Assembly: GCA_947626685.1 (NCBI GenBank)
Contig: CANQTD010000011.1
Span: 1 to 51,618 of the forward strand
DNA length: 51,618 bases
From: an uncultured Clostridia bacterium
Lineage (GTDB): Bacteria; Bacillota; Clostridia; Christensenellales; Borkfalkiaceae
Direction: 5' to 3'
The position numbers and the translations under genes were made by a program. Under the pieces are notes generated by a model that saw only the letters and a list, made by a program, of their open reading frames with translations, was not told the origin of the DNA and did no database searches. This document shows positions 7,368 to 22,300 of this stretch, in pieces (the stretch's first letter is position 1; each line of letters opens with the position of its first letter).

Positions 7368-10300
7368 TCACGGGGTCATTCCGTGCTCTGTTTCGGCCTC
7401 TTGACCTGGCATATCGCCCTGTTCATTTTGCGCCTTCTTGCGCTTTTTGCGGGGCTTGGCGTCGGGGTCCTTTTCCCTTCTATTGCGGACGGTGAGGACG
7501 ACGATCGCGAAGATGACGACGACGAACGCGCCCAGCCCGAGCAGAAGGAATTGCAGCCAGAGGTCGGGATAAGGACGGAGGATCCTGAACGAGAAGGTCG
7601 CGCTCAATCCATCGTACAGCTCGCTCTCCGCCACTTCGTATTTGGCGTAATAGGTTCCCGCGGCGGCGGTCTCGAGCTCTTCTTCACTGATCTCGTCGGT
7701 GCAGGCGCTGTCGCGGTAGTACTTGACGGACGCAATGCCGCCGTATTCCGCAACGGCGTCGGTGGCGCGGGAAGCCTCCTTGCCCTCGACCCAATCTCCG
7801 CGGTAGAATTCCACGACCCAACGGTTCTGCATCTTGCCGACGACGATGTGCAGGGTGAGGACGTCTGCCTCGGCGCCGTTTTCATCGAGGAGCATGTAAT
7901 TGCCCTTTTCGCTGCCGCCGAGCGTGACCTCGACGTCGCGCGTGCCCACTTCTTCGTCCGCATAGACGAGACGGACGTCGTCGCCTGCGATGAAGTCGCC
8001 CGTGGTCACGACGAGCTGGCGGCCCGCCGCCGTCTCCTCTTTGTTCCACGAGATCGTGACGGGCTTTCGGGTCACGGTGAAAGCGGTATCTTGGGCGGCG
8101 TTCTGCAAGAAGTAGTTCGCGCTGTCCGAGAGCGTGTAGGTGAAGATCGCGCGCTGCGTGCCTGCGGAATCCCGTTCGAGCTGCGCAGTGACGGTGAGGC
8201 GGAAGTTCTCCCTGTCCGCCGCCACGACGCCGACGACTTCAAGCCCGCTGACGTCGAGCAGATCGTCCAGACTGCGCGAGCCGTTGTATTCGCGCGCGGT
8301 CTCTTTGAGCGTGACGCCCGTGACCGTGAGCGGAGCCTTCGCGACCGTGACGATGACGGAGGAGGAAACTGCCGAGAAGTTGGCGTTTGCGTCGTAGTAG
8401 ACGGTGTAGACGCCCGCGCCGCGGATCTCATCGACGGCCTTGCCTTCGAGGTAGACGCGGCAGGTGTAGTCCTCGCCGTACAGGGGCATGATCCCCGCCG
8501 CGTCGACGAGGGAGGCGGGAGAGACCGTCTCGCCGTTGTAAACGCCCGCGTAAGCGCGCAGTTCGAAGGAAGCGGGCGCGATCACGACGTTGACGCTCTC
8601 CGTACCCGGATTGAATACATAGTCGCGTGCGGCGGTACCCTTCAAAACCGCGGTGACGGTGTACTCGCCCGCATTTACGAGCCCTTCGCCTCCGCGGACG
8701 CTCAGATCGAAGAGCGCATCATCGAGCGCGACGGGAGTGCCGCTGTCGCCGCGTACGAAGGAGAAGGAAATGTCGCCCATGCGGTCGGTGCCGTTGTAGA
8801 CGAGCTGCCCGCTCTCGCTCCTCAGAATGAGGCTCGCGGGGGTGATCTCCACGGACATGGTATCCACGGAGAAGGCGAGGTTGTCGCCGTTGCTTGCGCG
8901 CAAGGTCAGTGTGTACGTCCCGACGCCGAAGATGCGTTCTTCCCCGTCTGCGGTGACGGTGTAGTCGGAGACATCGACGACGGCGGAGGAGTAGAGATGC
9001 ACGAGATCCTTCACGGCGTACCCCTCTTCGCGGTAGACGAGGGAATCCGTCCACGTCACTTCGACCTCGGCGGGAACGATGACGATCTCGACGCAGTCGC
9101 CGTCCTCATACGAAAGCTCGTAGTTGCCCGCAACGCTCTTTGCAAGTTCGACGGTGAGATAGTAGACGCCCGCGTCGCGGATCTCCTCCGCCTTGCCCGT
9201 GACGTGCACGGTGAAGTCGCTCGCGGCGGGATAGACCGCGCCGTCGAAGGCGAACAGGCTCTCGGTGTTGCGCACCGCGCCCGTGTAGGCGAACTGCGTT
9301 TCGAGGGAGCGCACGAGCAGTTTCGCGGGCAAAATCTTCCAGCTTCCGTCCTGCGTGAATACGGGCTCGTTGTAGTTGAGCGTATCATAGACGAAGTTGA
9401 CGCTGACGGAATAGCTGCCCGCGTCGAGCGCCTCGTTGCCCGTGTACACGGCGGAAACGCCCGCGGGAAGATTTTCGAGGACGACGGACTGCATCGTGCC
9501 GTTGTAGGTGAGTTCGCGCTCCGACCACTGAACGCCGTCCATGTCGTAGGTCGCTTTCTCCACGGTGACGGTGCGGACGACGGTGGTCCCGAGATAGTTG
9601 TCCGTCGCGGCGATCACATAGAAGATCTGGTAGCTGCCCGCATGCAGGATGAGGGGGAACGAGGTCACGGGGACGCCGTCCTCGAGGCGGGAAATCTCCA
9701 CTTTCGCGTCCTCGAAATTCGTTTCGTACCTCAGATCGAGGTTGCGGGGCCTGCCGTCGTAGGTGAACGTTTCGCTTTCGAGCCTCGGGGTGACGGTCGC
9801 CTGCCCTCTGCGCACGGTGACGATGACGGTGCTTCTCGCCTCGAAATAGTTGGTGCTCTCTCCGAGAACGACCGTCACGCGGTATTCGCCCGCGTCGCGG
9901 ATCACGCCGTGATCGCACACATATTGCAGGGTGCCGGGCGCGTCTTTCGTGAGCACGCTCGCGCCGCTGTTTACGGTAAATTCTTCGCCCGTGTAGGTGA
10001 ACTCGCGCGGCACGCCGCTGACGTCGATCGAGGCGCGCGCCTTCGTGATGGTGTAAGGGCCGGCGAGCTCGATCGTGTAGCCGTACACTCTGCCCTCGCC
10101 CAACGTGTAGTTGGTCTTGCTGCTGTCGAGCTCAATGGTGACGTACACGCTGTGTTCGCCCGCGTTGGCGCTGTCGAAACGGGCGGTGATCTTGGGACTG
10201 AACGAATCCCCTCCGCACAGCCCGAGGAAGGTGCCGCCGAGCACGGTGGCCACAGGCGTTCCGTCGTAGACCTTGCCCTGCACCTCGTAGCCGCTCACGG

Positions 10301-13300
10301 TGAGACGGCGCGGGGTGATCTCGGCTTGGGCGGTGTACGTCTCTTCGAGACCCGTGAGGACGTAGTTGGGAGCGTCCTTGCCGAGGGCCTGAATGACATC
10401 TTTTCCGATCGTGACCGTGCGGCCGCTGCCCGCGTTGAAGTCGGCGAACACGCCGCTCGCTTCGAGACGGAAGTCGTCGCCCGCGACCGCGCCCGTGAAG
10501 TGGACGGTGATGACGGCGGAGTTCGTTCCGTCGTAAACCTTGCCTTCGACGGAGATGCCGCTCACCTTGACCGCTTTCGGCGTGATCGTGAACGTCTTGG
10601 TCACGCCGTCGATGGGTTCGTAGTTCTTTTCGTCGCCCGAGAAGGAGATGGCAACGGTGTACCTGCCCGCGTCGGTGGGTGCGACCGCACTCTCGTAACT
10701 GCCGCCGTCCGCGCTCGTGTAGAAGTAGGAGACGATGACCCCTGCGGGCACATTCGTCGCTTCGAGACCGTGGGCGGAAGCGTCGTACTCCACGCTATTT
10801 GCGGTGTATTCAACGCCGCCCATATCGTAGGAGATCTTGTTGACCCTGATGAGCATGTAGCGGTTGAATACGTTGTCCGTGTCGTAGTTGTCTACGTCGC
10901 GGCCCGCGAACTCGACGCCCTCCGCGTCGCCGAGCAGGATGATGTACCAGCCCGCGTCCTTCGGATAGCCCTGTTCGTCCCAGACGTTGCCGCGCACGCC
11001 CGCCGCCCGCGATCTGTGCTCCGCATGGACGGAGGCGAGGAGCGACTGAATATCTTCGTAGGTGGGCATTTCGTCGAGGAGATAGGTGAACACGCGCGAG
11101 CGCACGATGACCTCGTCCCCTTCCTGCTTGCCCTCGACGGTGGGATTGAACACCGATTCGCCGTAGGTATCCCCGCGGTAGTTGAGTTCGAGGACCTCTG
11201 CGGTCACCGTCTCGCCGCCCTCGACGACGTCTTTGCCCTCTGCGTCCTTCATGGGCTCGCGCTTGGGCGACTCGGAGATCTCGTCCGACGTCCAGTCGAT
11301 GACGACGTCCTCTTTGTGCTCGTCCTCCTGTGCGGGAGGAACGATCGCCTTGACGGTGAGCACAGCCGTATCGTTCTCGGTGAGCACGGTGACGGTGTAG
11401 TTGTTGTTGGTCAGCGTGAGCTCGATGGAGTAGCTGCCCGCGATGAGGTAGCCCGCGGAGCTCTCCTTTGCGGGAACGCCGTCTGCGAGCGCGGTCGCCG
11501 TGACGAGCTTTCTGAGCTCGGCGAGCCTGTTCTCTTCTGCAACGGAGTTGAAGCCCTCGACGCTCTTGACGATGCCATCGAAGCCCTTTCCGCCGAACAC
11601 GAAGTCGGCGAGGTCGTCGAAGAGCAGGCTGCCGTAGTCGAGCTCGGAGCCCGTCTTGAGGGTGACGGTGATCGCCTCGGGCACGATGACGAGGGTGAAC
11701 GTCCTCACGAGGTTCTCGTGGTACTGCGCTGTCGCGTGCACTTCGACGGTGTACGTCGCGGCGTCGGTGCCCGTACGGGTGCCGACGTAGCTGACCGTGA
11801 CGGGCTGCCCGCCCACTGTGACGAACGCCGTTTCGGGGACAGTCATCTCGTGCGGCTTGCCGTCGTAGGTGACCGTTTCCAGCCAGTTGAAGTCCTCCGT
11901 CGTGACGATGGTGGCGTTTCCGATCGTGTATTTGCCCTTGATCACGGTGAGATCGTAGTTGCCCGCGACGGAAGCGTCGAGCTCCGCAGAGACGGGATAT
12001 TCGCCCGGCGCTGCCAAATAGGTCCCGTCGGCGCCCGCGAGAGCGTCGCAGGTGAGCGTCATGAGGCCTTCGTCGCCGTTGACGAACTGCGTGCCGCCCT
12101 CGGGATACTTCCAATACACGCCGTGCGCGATCGTGAGGGTGCGGAGCGCGCTGCCGTACGCCGCTTGCAGGTCGGCCGTGATCTGAATGGTCACCGCTCT
12201 CTTTGCGATGGTGATCGCAAAGCTGTTGCCGCCCACGATGACATAGTTGCCCGCGAGCGTGCCCGCAAGTTCGACCGAGACGTGGAACTTCGACCCTGCC
12301 GCCGCGCTTGCGACGGAGCCCTCTTCCGCCTCGAACACAAAGCGGTACTCGGGGCTCTCCGCGCCCACCGTGCCGTTGAGGAGCACGGTGAGGATCTTGG
12401 GATCGAGGCGAAGCGCGCTCTCGGGCGTGCGGCCGTTGTAGACGTAGCTTGCGGCAGCCGCGGAGGAACCCGTCCACTTCACGGTCTCGTTGTCCGCGAC
12501 GGTCCACGACCCGACGGTGAGTTCTGCGGGCAAAATGTTGCCTGCGACGCGCTCCGTGGGATTTTCAAGCTCATAGTTGTTGTCTCCGCTCGTGAGCTCG
12601 AACGTCACGGTAATGTACGACGCGATGCCTGCGTCCTTCGAATTGTAGACCGCGCTCTTGCTGAACGTGGGCGCTTCTGCCGAAGCGGGCACGCCGTCGA
12701 GCTTGACGTCGCCGTCGAACAGGGCAACCACCGTCCCGTCGTACGTCTTATCCGACTTGACTTTGTACACTGCCGTGAGCTTCGCCTTTGCGATCGAGTA
12801 GGCACAGTCGCCATTCAAGATCTCATAGTTTTGGAGAACGCTTCCTTCGTCCATGACGACGGAGACCGAATAACCGGCACCCGCGTCGGTCTTTCCGCCG
12901 TTGCTATACGTCCATTCAACGCTGTCCCCGTTTACGAAGTTCGCACCCGTGACGGTGGGACGCTGCAGCTCGCCGTTGTAGGTGAGGTCGCTGCTGCTCC
13001 ATGTGAGGGCGAGCGGCGCGCGCTTCACTTCGAATGTGTGCTCCATGCCGCCGACGAGCTTGAAGTTGCCGTTGTAGCCGTTCTCCTCCGTGAGGGTGAC
13101 GACCACCTTGTAACTTCCCGCATGCGTGGGCATCTCGGCGAAAGGAGCTTCTTTTCCGTAGTTCCACGTTCCGTCGTAAGACGTCCCGTAGTAAGCGTAG
13201 CTGAGCGTGACAAGCCCGAGCGTGATATTGTGCTTTTCGAGTCTTCCGTTGAAGTCGACCGAGGCCGTGGCGGGGAGAAGAGTCCCGCCGTAGGTGCCGC

Positions 13301-16300
13301 CCATGTACTCCGCATTGTAGTTTGCGACGAGTTCGCGCGGCTTGATCTCGAGGTCGACCTTGTTCGATTCGACGCCCGCATAGTTCGCGGTATCGGGGAT
13401 CATGACGCTGAATTTGTACTTCCCGACCGAAACGGGAGCCTCGCTCATCAGAGTTTCGCTGCCGTCCGCTTCGACGCGGTAGAACATGTACTGCGCGGTC
13501 TCCCTGCCGAAGGCGCAGGTGAACTTGTAGTAGCCCTTGTGCGGCTCGACGGTGTCCTCCTGCGCCGTCCCCGCGGGATAGCCGTCGAACGTCCACGAGA
13601 CGTCTTTGCTGCTGCCGTTGAGGGTGATCGTAATGGAGTTGCCCGCCTTTGCGATCTCGAAGGCGATATCCGCTTTGTCCGAACCCGTGGTATCCCACGC
13701 ATAGTTCTTTGCGATCTCCTCGGTGAGCTTGATGCGGATATTGTAGCTGCCGACGTCGGTGCCCTCGTACTTCGTCGCCGCGGTGAACGGCACTTGCGCT
13801 TGGTCGCTTTCAATGAGGAAGTTCTCGATCGCACGCATCGTTTCCGCGAGAGCGTCGAATGCCTCGTCCGAGACGGTCTGCGCCTTTCCGCTGTAAGTGA
13901 GCTTGAAGCCCGCGGGCACGTTTTTCTGCACCGCTTCGACGGAGAGCGTCCTCTTCGCGACGAGCAGGGTCGCGTCGAGCGTGCCCGTGAGGGTGTAGTT
14001 GGCGGTGTCGTCCTTCCCCTCTTCGCCCGCAAGTTCGAGCTTGACGTTGTAGATGGCCGCGTTCACGGGAAGCGCGGCAGAAAGTTCCGCGTTGTCCAGC
14101 CCGTACTTGACGAGAATGGTCACGCCGTCCGCGAATTTGTATCCGCTCTCCTGTGCGCCCTCTCTTCCGTTGACGGTGAAGGTAGCGGGTGTAACCGACC
14201 CGTACACGGTGTCGTTTGCCGTAATGCTCCCGATCACGATCTCCGCCTGCTTCACATTGAGGAGCGCGTCGAGGGTGCCCGTGAGGGTGTAGTTGGCGGT
14301 GTCGTCCAACCCGCTTTCGCCCGCGAGCGCGAGTTTGACGTTGTAGACGCCCGCGTTCACGGGAACGTCCTGCGTGAACGTCGCCTCGCCGAGGCTGTAC
14401 GTCACGACGACGGTCACGCCGTCCGCGAATTTGTATCCGCTCGACTGTTCGCCCTTGCCCTCAACGGTGAAGGTGGCGGGCGTGACCGACCCGTACACGG
14501 TGTCGTTTGCCGTGACGCTCTCGATATTGATCACGACGGAATTTACGGTGAGCACGCCCGACTTGAAGGTGATCGCATAGTTGCCCGTCACCTCGTCGGC
14601 GCCCGCCACGCCGTCGATCGCATAAGAGCCGACGATGTAGTTGAAGTTCCCCTCGTCCGCATGTTCGAGAACGAGCGTGACGGAGATCATGTCGCCTTTT
14701 ATCAGGCCATCGTTCAGAACTTCCCATTCCGTTTGCACGATCTCGGGCGTGACGCCGCGTTGATAGGTCACGGTCTGCGACCTCACGTTGACCTCGATGG
14801 GCTTGGGCGAGACGGTGAAGGAGGCCTTTTCGACGGTGACGGTGTAGTTTTGGAGCGTGAGCTCTCTGTCGAGCCCCACTTCGTACGTCGCCGCGGGGAG
14901 ATAGGTGAGGGTCGAGAGGTCTTTCTCCGTCTCGATCTTCGCCGCCGCCCCAAAGCCAAGCTCATTGTCCGTGAATTGGAATCCCTCGTATCCGAGCGAG
15001 AAGCGCAATTCCGCAATGGTATGTGCGCCGTAGACGAAATCGCCGTATCCTCCGGTCACGCGGACGGTGAGAGCGGCCTTCGTGATCTCCGCCGCTTTCC
15101 AAGCGGTCGCCTCGGTGTAGTTTTCTGTTTCCTCCAACGTGGCGCGCACCCAATACTTGCCCGCATTCTGCGGCCCGTTGGCGCCCCAAGCTGTCCAAAC
15201 GGCGTCGGGGTTCGGCTCTTTTTCGTCGCCGCGCGGCGCGTACTCATAGCGGAACGAGGACGAGAACTCGGAGGTCGCGTGCACGGTGAGGTAATTGCCG
15301 TATTCGACCGAGGCGATCTCGTCGAGCGTGACGGTGCCCTCTGCGCTGGAGATCGTCCACTTCAACGTGGCTTTCGCGCCATCGACCGTAAAGCCGTCCT
15401 TCGTCTCCCAAACATAGTTGCTCGAATCGTTGAGCGTGAGATAGAACGTGTAGACGCCCTTGTTCGTTGCGGTGAGGTGCAGCTCCGGCGTGCCGCCAAT
15501 TTCGGGCGTAACGATGTTGTAGGAGAACCCTTCGGCGTCCTCAAGTTCAAGGCTCACCCTGACCACATAGAGGTCGACGCCCTCCACAACGGTCGTGATC
15601 TCCGCGCCGGTATAGGCTTTGCCCGCAGGGTCTGCGACCGCGTTCACCACCTTCTTTGCGATCTCGATGAAGATCTCGTCGTTCGAGAAGGGTTCGTTCG
15701 TGAAGTTGCCGCTCGCGCTGAGCCGCACGCGCACTTTGTAGGTGCCCGCGGCCGTGGGAAGCGTATCCCGCCAGCTGCCGCCGATGAGATATTCCATCGT
15801 GAACGGCAATTCGCTTGCAATGGGCTTTCCGCTCACCGCCGCCACGTTGAAATCTGCGGAGGCGAACGCGGCTTCGTCGCCATACGTCCACTTCGCGTTC
15901 GAGCCCGCTTCCGCGGTCTGTTGCGATCCGCCCACGGTGAAGGCAGCCTCATGGAGGGTCACGGTCACTTCCACCGCCCTGATCTCGAAGGAGAGCGAAA
16001 CGTCTTTCACCGTTTCCGCGGTCGGCAGGGAAGCCGCCGCATCGCCCGTGCGGGACCAATAGTAGTTGTTCTCGTCTTTCAGGCTGACCGTGAACGGATA
16101 GTAGCCCGCCTCGGTGCCCTTTGTGTTATTCGCCTCTTTGATCTCCCACGAGATTCCGTAGCGGGGATTGGCGACCGTGTTCTGCACCGCCTCGATCGCG
16201 GAGTGCTCGGTCCCGTCGTAGTCAAAGCCGCCGTTTGTTCCGATCTGAATGTTCGCGCTGTACAGTGCGGCGCGGAGCACCAGATACTTGGGCGTCTTTT

Positions 16301-19300
16301 CCACGCCGTCGAGCTCTACTTCGCACCCATTGTTGTTGAGGAAGTTGAAGCACGTCACGCAGGTGCCCGCCTCGGTCGCGGTGACGGTGTAGCTGCCCGC
16401 CTCCACTTTGCTGCCGTTATAATCGTTGCCGCTGAACGCTGTGCCGCTGATGGAGAAGGTCGCCCCGAGGTTGGCGGTGATGATATCGATCGAGTTTTCG
16501 CGCCCGAGCGTGCTCCCCTCGTTCTCGCCGTCGATGAAGCGGTAAGGAAGCTCGAAGTTGAGACCGCTCTCTTTGAGGTCGGGCGAATACGTCCCGCCGA
16601 CGAAGTTTTCGCCCTCGTTGACGACAATGTAGACCTTTCTCTTCTCGATGACGTAGTGCGCCATATTGCTTGCTGTCGTCGCGGAGGCGTAGTTTTCGGT
16701 CTCGCCGAGCTCGACGACGATCCAATGCGTGCCCGCCATCGCCGCGTCGCTGTTCACTTGGAGCGATTCGGCGTAAGTGAGCTTTTTCCAAACGTCCGTA
16801 TTATCGCGGTCGAATGTAGGTTTCTCGTCTCCCGTCGCAATGTAGAGCGTGATCTCGCCCGTCGCTTTCGTAATGTCGAAGTCCACAAATGCGCGGACGT
16901 TGGAGCGGAGGTGGAGCTGATCGGCATGGAACGTGCCGTCGAACACGCGCGTGACAAGCGGATCGCTCAAATCGAAATCTTCATCGCCCTTTTCGTCCGT
17001 AAAGAAGATCTTGGTGTCGGTCTGCTTGGCGATCTTGTAGGAGAGCTGCGCCGTGTCGTCGTTGAGCATGGTGCTCCCGCGCACCCAGCGGTAGTTGTAG
17101 GAGGCTTCCTGTCCGAACGTGATGGGAATGTTGTACGTTCCGACGTTTACGCCCTTGTCATAATCGCCCACCGTGAAGGCGGCGGAAATGGCCTCGTGAT
17201 CGCCGTACGCCTCTTTGAACGCCCCGTCCACGGCGGATTTTACGTTCGTCGTTTCGGGCCCTTGCTTCTCTCCGTTGAAGGTGTAGGCGTAGCCGGAAAT
17301 GGCTTCCTGCGCCCTATCGACGTCGAGCTTGAACCGTTCGACGGTGTACACGGCGTAGCGCGAGGACGTTGTACCCGTGAGCACGACCTGATCGTTGTAT
17401 TGGGCGCCGAGCAGCACGTTGACGCGGTAGTTGCCCGCGACCGTGGGAGCCTCCGTCGTCTCATCTCCCGTGCCGTACTGCGAGCCGTTCCCCGTCACGC
17501 CCGAATAGGTGAGGTAGAAGTACTGATTATAGCCCTCGTTCCCCGTCGCGTCGCTCAGATCCGCCGTGTAGTCTTTCTTATTGACCGTGTACGCGATATC
17601 GACGTCGATGTCGATGGCGTTCCCGTGGTTGTAGTAGATTTTGCCGTCTGCGGAGCCCTCGGGGGCGGTGGCTTCCGTCTTTTTGAACTCGATCTCGAGG
17701 CGTTCGATATAGTAATTGCCGCTCTCGACCGAGATCTCGTAGTTCGCTTCCTTGCTCCCGTCTACATGCGTGACCGCGCCGTTCAAAGTGTAACTTCCCA
17801 CCTTGTACGCGCCGTCGATTTGCTCGCCCGTGAGTTCGGGGGTAAGGATGAGGGCGATGAGATCGACCGCGTCGTCCTTTTTGAACAGAGAACCGCTGCG
17901 AACGCTCCACGCGAAGCCTGCCGTCCCGAACTCTTTGTCGGTGGAACGAACGGTTTGCGCCTCGTGCTCTTCGCCGAAGTAGGAAGTGAGCGTGTTCACC
18001 TTGACCGTGATATGTCGCTTTCCTACGGTGAAGCTCAGATTCTGCGATTCGTTAACGCTGAGCTCGTAGTTTGGCAGGGTCGCGTCATTGAGGTCAATGG
18101 TCACCTTAAAGGTCTCGCCCGCGTTCGCGCCCGCCGCATAGGGCGTATCGCCGTTCATCGCCGAGTAGGTGATGCCGAGCTCGCTGAGGAGCGCGTCGAG
18201 CGTGTCGCCGTAGTAGAGCCCGGAGGCCGTCGCATAGGCGAGCTTTTCGGGGAGTTCGTCGCCGTAGGTCACCTTGAACTCGGAGGAGACGTAGATCTTG
18301 AGCTCCGCCTTCTGAATGTCGAGCGTGCCGATATTCTCGGTTACGCCCTCGAAGTTGACGCCGCCCTCAACGGTCGCATAGATGGCGTACCTGCCGACGG
18401 TTTTCGGCTTCTCGGTGAGGAAGTCGCCCGTTTCGCTGTCGCCTTCCAAAAGTTTATACTTGAAGGTGACGACAAAGTCGTTGAACGTTCTGTTCTCATT
18501 GAGCTTTTGGAAGCCGAGCGTGACTTCGGGTTCTTTCTCAACGCCGTAGGTCTGCGTCACCGCATCGCCATCTTTGAGTGCGACGGTGGCGTAGTTCTTT
18601 TGGATTTGATAGGTGATCGTCTGCGCTTCGATCGAAGTCGTCCCGTCCGCGAGCTTCCACTCATAGTTGACGGTGCTCTGCGCGAGGCGGAAGGAAATCG
18701 TGTATTTGCCCGCGTTCGTCGCGCTGACGACGATGGTGACATTGCCGCCGTCCACTTTCTGCGAGAGGGTGAGGCCGCCGCCTGCGACATAGGTCATGGT
18801 GGCGGGATCGTAGCCCGTGATGTCCATCTTGTGCTCGCTGCCCGTGTAGTAGCAAGTGGTATGCCCGCCCTCGGGTGTGAGCTTCGGCACTTCGAGTTGG
18901 ACCTTTGCGATCTCAAAATACGCAAATGCGACCGCCGCGGCATAGCTCGTATTCGAAGAAAGATCGGCGCGCACGAGGTATGCGCCTGCGTCGGCAGTTG
19001 CGATCTGGCTCGTGCGGGCAAGCCGCATAAGCTGCTCGACGAGAGCTTGCTTTTCGGCCTTATCCGCGCTCGGTTTCGAGATCAAATCCTGATACCGCTG
19101 CCAAAGCGATTTCCCGTTTGTATCGAGCGGAATATAGGTGAAGGTGATGGTCGCAGTCTCCACATCGATCTGCTCGCTGCTCGTTTGCGGCTGGTTGCCG
19201 CCTTCCGTATACGAAGTATCTTTCCACTGCCCATACGTCCAGCCGTTGATCTCGACGGTGAAGTCGACGTTCTCCGAGACCACACGGAACGTCAGAATAA

Positions 19301-22300
19301 TAGAATCGCTTCCGCCCGAGCTGAGTTCCGTGATGAGCGAATAGTCGTGCCGATAGCCATTCTCGTCTTTGAGCGTGACGGTACCGATCCCTTCGCCCGG
19401 AGCGGTGATTTGCACGGTCACTCCTTCATTGCTGAGCGTGATCCCTTCCGACACAGATACGCTGTTGAAGTTATAGGCGAACTCCATAATGCGCTGATCG
19501 AACGCTTGTATCGAGTTGGTCGTCTCTTCCGTCAGATCGGCTTGAATCAAAGTGGAATCCCAAGCAAGGGTGATCTCGAGCGGCGTGATCTCATAGTCGA
19601 GGGAGAGAGATGCGCCGTCATCGGAGATCTCGCCATCGCTGAACTTATAGTTGTAGCTCCCGAGCGTGTTCTTCTGCATCGCCACTTTCACTTTGAAGTT
19701 GCCCACATGCTGAGGGATACCGCTTGTAAAGGAAAGAGTGCGATCGGCATAAGCGCCCGTGTAGGTGAGAAGATAAGAACTGCCGAGCGCGGGTGCGTAG
19801 GCCGCAAATTCGCCCTCCGCCACGTTTGTAAACGTGATCTCCGCGGGGATATCCTTGTTCGACCTATCCTCATTCGATTCGAACACGCGGTTTTGCGTCG
19901 AAGCCGTGATGACGCGGGAGACCACGGTCATGGTGGCCTCCGATTGTGCGAAGCTCACCGTGTAGTTCTTGAAGAACGCCTCTTCTCGATTGCTCACGGA
20001 GACGGTGTATCGGCTCCCCGCGATCGAGAGCCATGCGGCGTATTCTGCCTGCTCCGAGTAATTCTGCTGCGCGGTCGCAAATTTGAACTCAAAGTTCGGC
20101 TCCACGCCGCCCTCGTCCTTTCCGACCCAGCCCACAAGGTACACGCCGAACACAGGCGTATCGCCGTAGGTCACGTCGAACGCCTTATCGGTCGCGGACG
20201 GATCCTTCTCCTCGCTTTGGAGGGAGACGTATGCCGTGAGAGAAGCGGGAACGACGGTAAAGGTGCCCGCCTTAGACTTGTATTCGCCCTCGCCACTCCA
20301 AGTGCCCGTGAAGGAGATCAGGTAGTTCGGGTTGCCGCCCTTCGGAATGAGAACGTGCGCTCCGACGTCCGTCTTGTCGTCTGCGCTGTCTGCGGTGCCG
20401 CCCACGGTATAGGTGACGTTCAAAGACGAAATTTCATCTCCCGCGGCCGCGTTCAGTTCGCTGCCCTCTGCGAGCGCAAGCGTGGGTCGATAGCTTTCTC
20501 CGAGCTTCGAGACGTCAAATTCTGCGCCCGTGTACACGCTCGCCTGTTCGGGGTCGGTGATTTTTAGCGTGATCTCTTTTGCCACCACGGTGAGGACGCC
20601 GTAGTCGCGAAGAGTGACATTGTAGTTTTTGGACGTAACTTCGATGCCGGTAAGGATGAGATAGTAGGTGGAACCCGCCGGCGACGCGGTGCTGTAACGG
20701 GCTCCGCCCTGCGTTGCCCCGATCTGCTTCTTGTCGAGCGTGATCACGCCGTCCTTGATATGGCCGTCCTCCACGTCGCTCGCCATAAGACCCGCCGTTG
20801 CGGTAAAGGAATCGGCCGAATCCGTTCCGCAGAACAACAATTCGAGGTTCTCTTTGAACTTGTCGCCGAACTCGCCGCCGTAGGTGATATCTGCGTTCTT
20901 CACCTGCACATAGAGAGCCGCTTTTCTGATGGTGAGCGTGAACACGAGCTGATGATCGCTTCCGTGCTCGCTGAGATTGTAGTTGCCGTAGTTGTTGTAA
21001 GGGTTGAGCGTAACGGTGATCGTATAGACGCCGACGTCGCGCGCCGCCCATGTGATCGAACCGTTTTCGCCGTAAGCGGGAACTTTGATGCCGTAACGCT
21101 CATAGTCCTCGGGAGAGATCTTCCTTCCCTCATACTCGAACTCTACCGTCATGACGGCGCCTTGCCCCGCCTGTTTTTCGTCGATGTGCTCATCGATCTC
21201 GCCCATGAAGTGGTCGACGGTAAAGGCGTTTTCGTTGCCGTTGTAGGTAATCGTTCCGTTCCCTTTCGCGGCGGGACTTGTGACGACTTGGGGCATGATC
21301 ACGAAGTTCTTGTATGTGCCCTCATTCGCGTTTTCGGTATTGGATTCGATCGTATAGTTGGGATCGTCGTACGCCGCGCCGTCTTTGCGGAGGTGCGCCG
21401 TGGCGACATACTGCCCTGCGTCGATCGCGTCGTCTACGCCCGTTCTGCCATTGAATTGGTAGGTGATGACGACCTCGATCTTGCCCTTATCCGCAAAGAC
21501 GATGAGGCCGTCCCTTGCATATTTGCTGTCGGAATATACGGGGTCTGTCTCCTGCTCGTTCGCTTTGCCGACGACCACATAGGGACGGGCATAGTAGTAG
21601 AGTGCGCCTTCATTTGCAACAATTCGGCGCGTATCCCCCGTTTTGTCGGTGTACTCTTCGATCGTGTAGCTGACTTTGATCGTCTTGGGCGTGATCGCGA
21701 ACTCTTGCTCGGAATCCGTGGCCGTGTAGTTGGGGTCTGTCGTCGAGAAGCTGACCTTGTACTTTCCGACGTCTTTCGGCGCCTCTGCAAGAGGCTCATA
21801 CGCCTCGCCCCTTTGCACGGAGTAGACGATATCGAAGTGTACGCTGTTTACGCTTGCATTCGTCTGCTTGTACTCTTTCGCATGGCCCGTGTATTCGAGA
21901 CCTTCTTCCGGCCCTGCGATGGTGATCGTGATCTGCGCTTTCTCGATGGCGTAAAGGCCCCACGCGTCGTCGGCGTCGCCTTCGCCGTCGTAATTGCCTT
22001 CGAATTTGAGCGTGTAGTTCTTGCCGTAGTCCTTGCCGTCCACTGCGCCGCGCAAAACTGCCTTGACGGCATAGTGGCCAACGGAAGCGGTGCCCGTGAT
22101 ATTGGCGACGGTGTATTCCGTCGTCCCCTCTTTCCAAGTGAGCGCGTCCGTCGTGAGGTAGAACACTTTGGCGAGTTCTTCGCCATAGAAACCGCTATAA
22201 GTGCCGCCGCCGCTCGTCTTTTTGACGGTGACCATCGAAGCAACGTCGTCAGACCAATCTTTCTGTTCTTCTCTGCCCGTCTGGCTCACGTTGAACATGT

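Noticed and set aside
7368-7500. Sortase anchor at the end of the giant protein
   Set aside because: No LPXTG-like motif before the hydrophobic segment; the tail is long and basic, fitting a simple membrane anchor.
7305-20567. A 4,420-codon open frame on the plus strand opposite the giant gene
   Set aside because: Its codon register mirrors the giant gene exactly, so it stays open merely because that gene lacks TTA, CTA and TCA codons. The product is an Arg/Asp/Val-rich string without domains.
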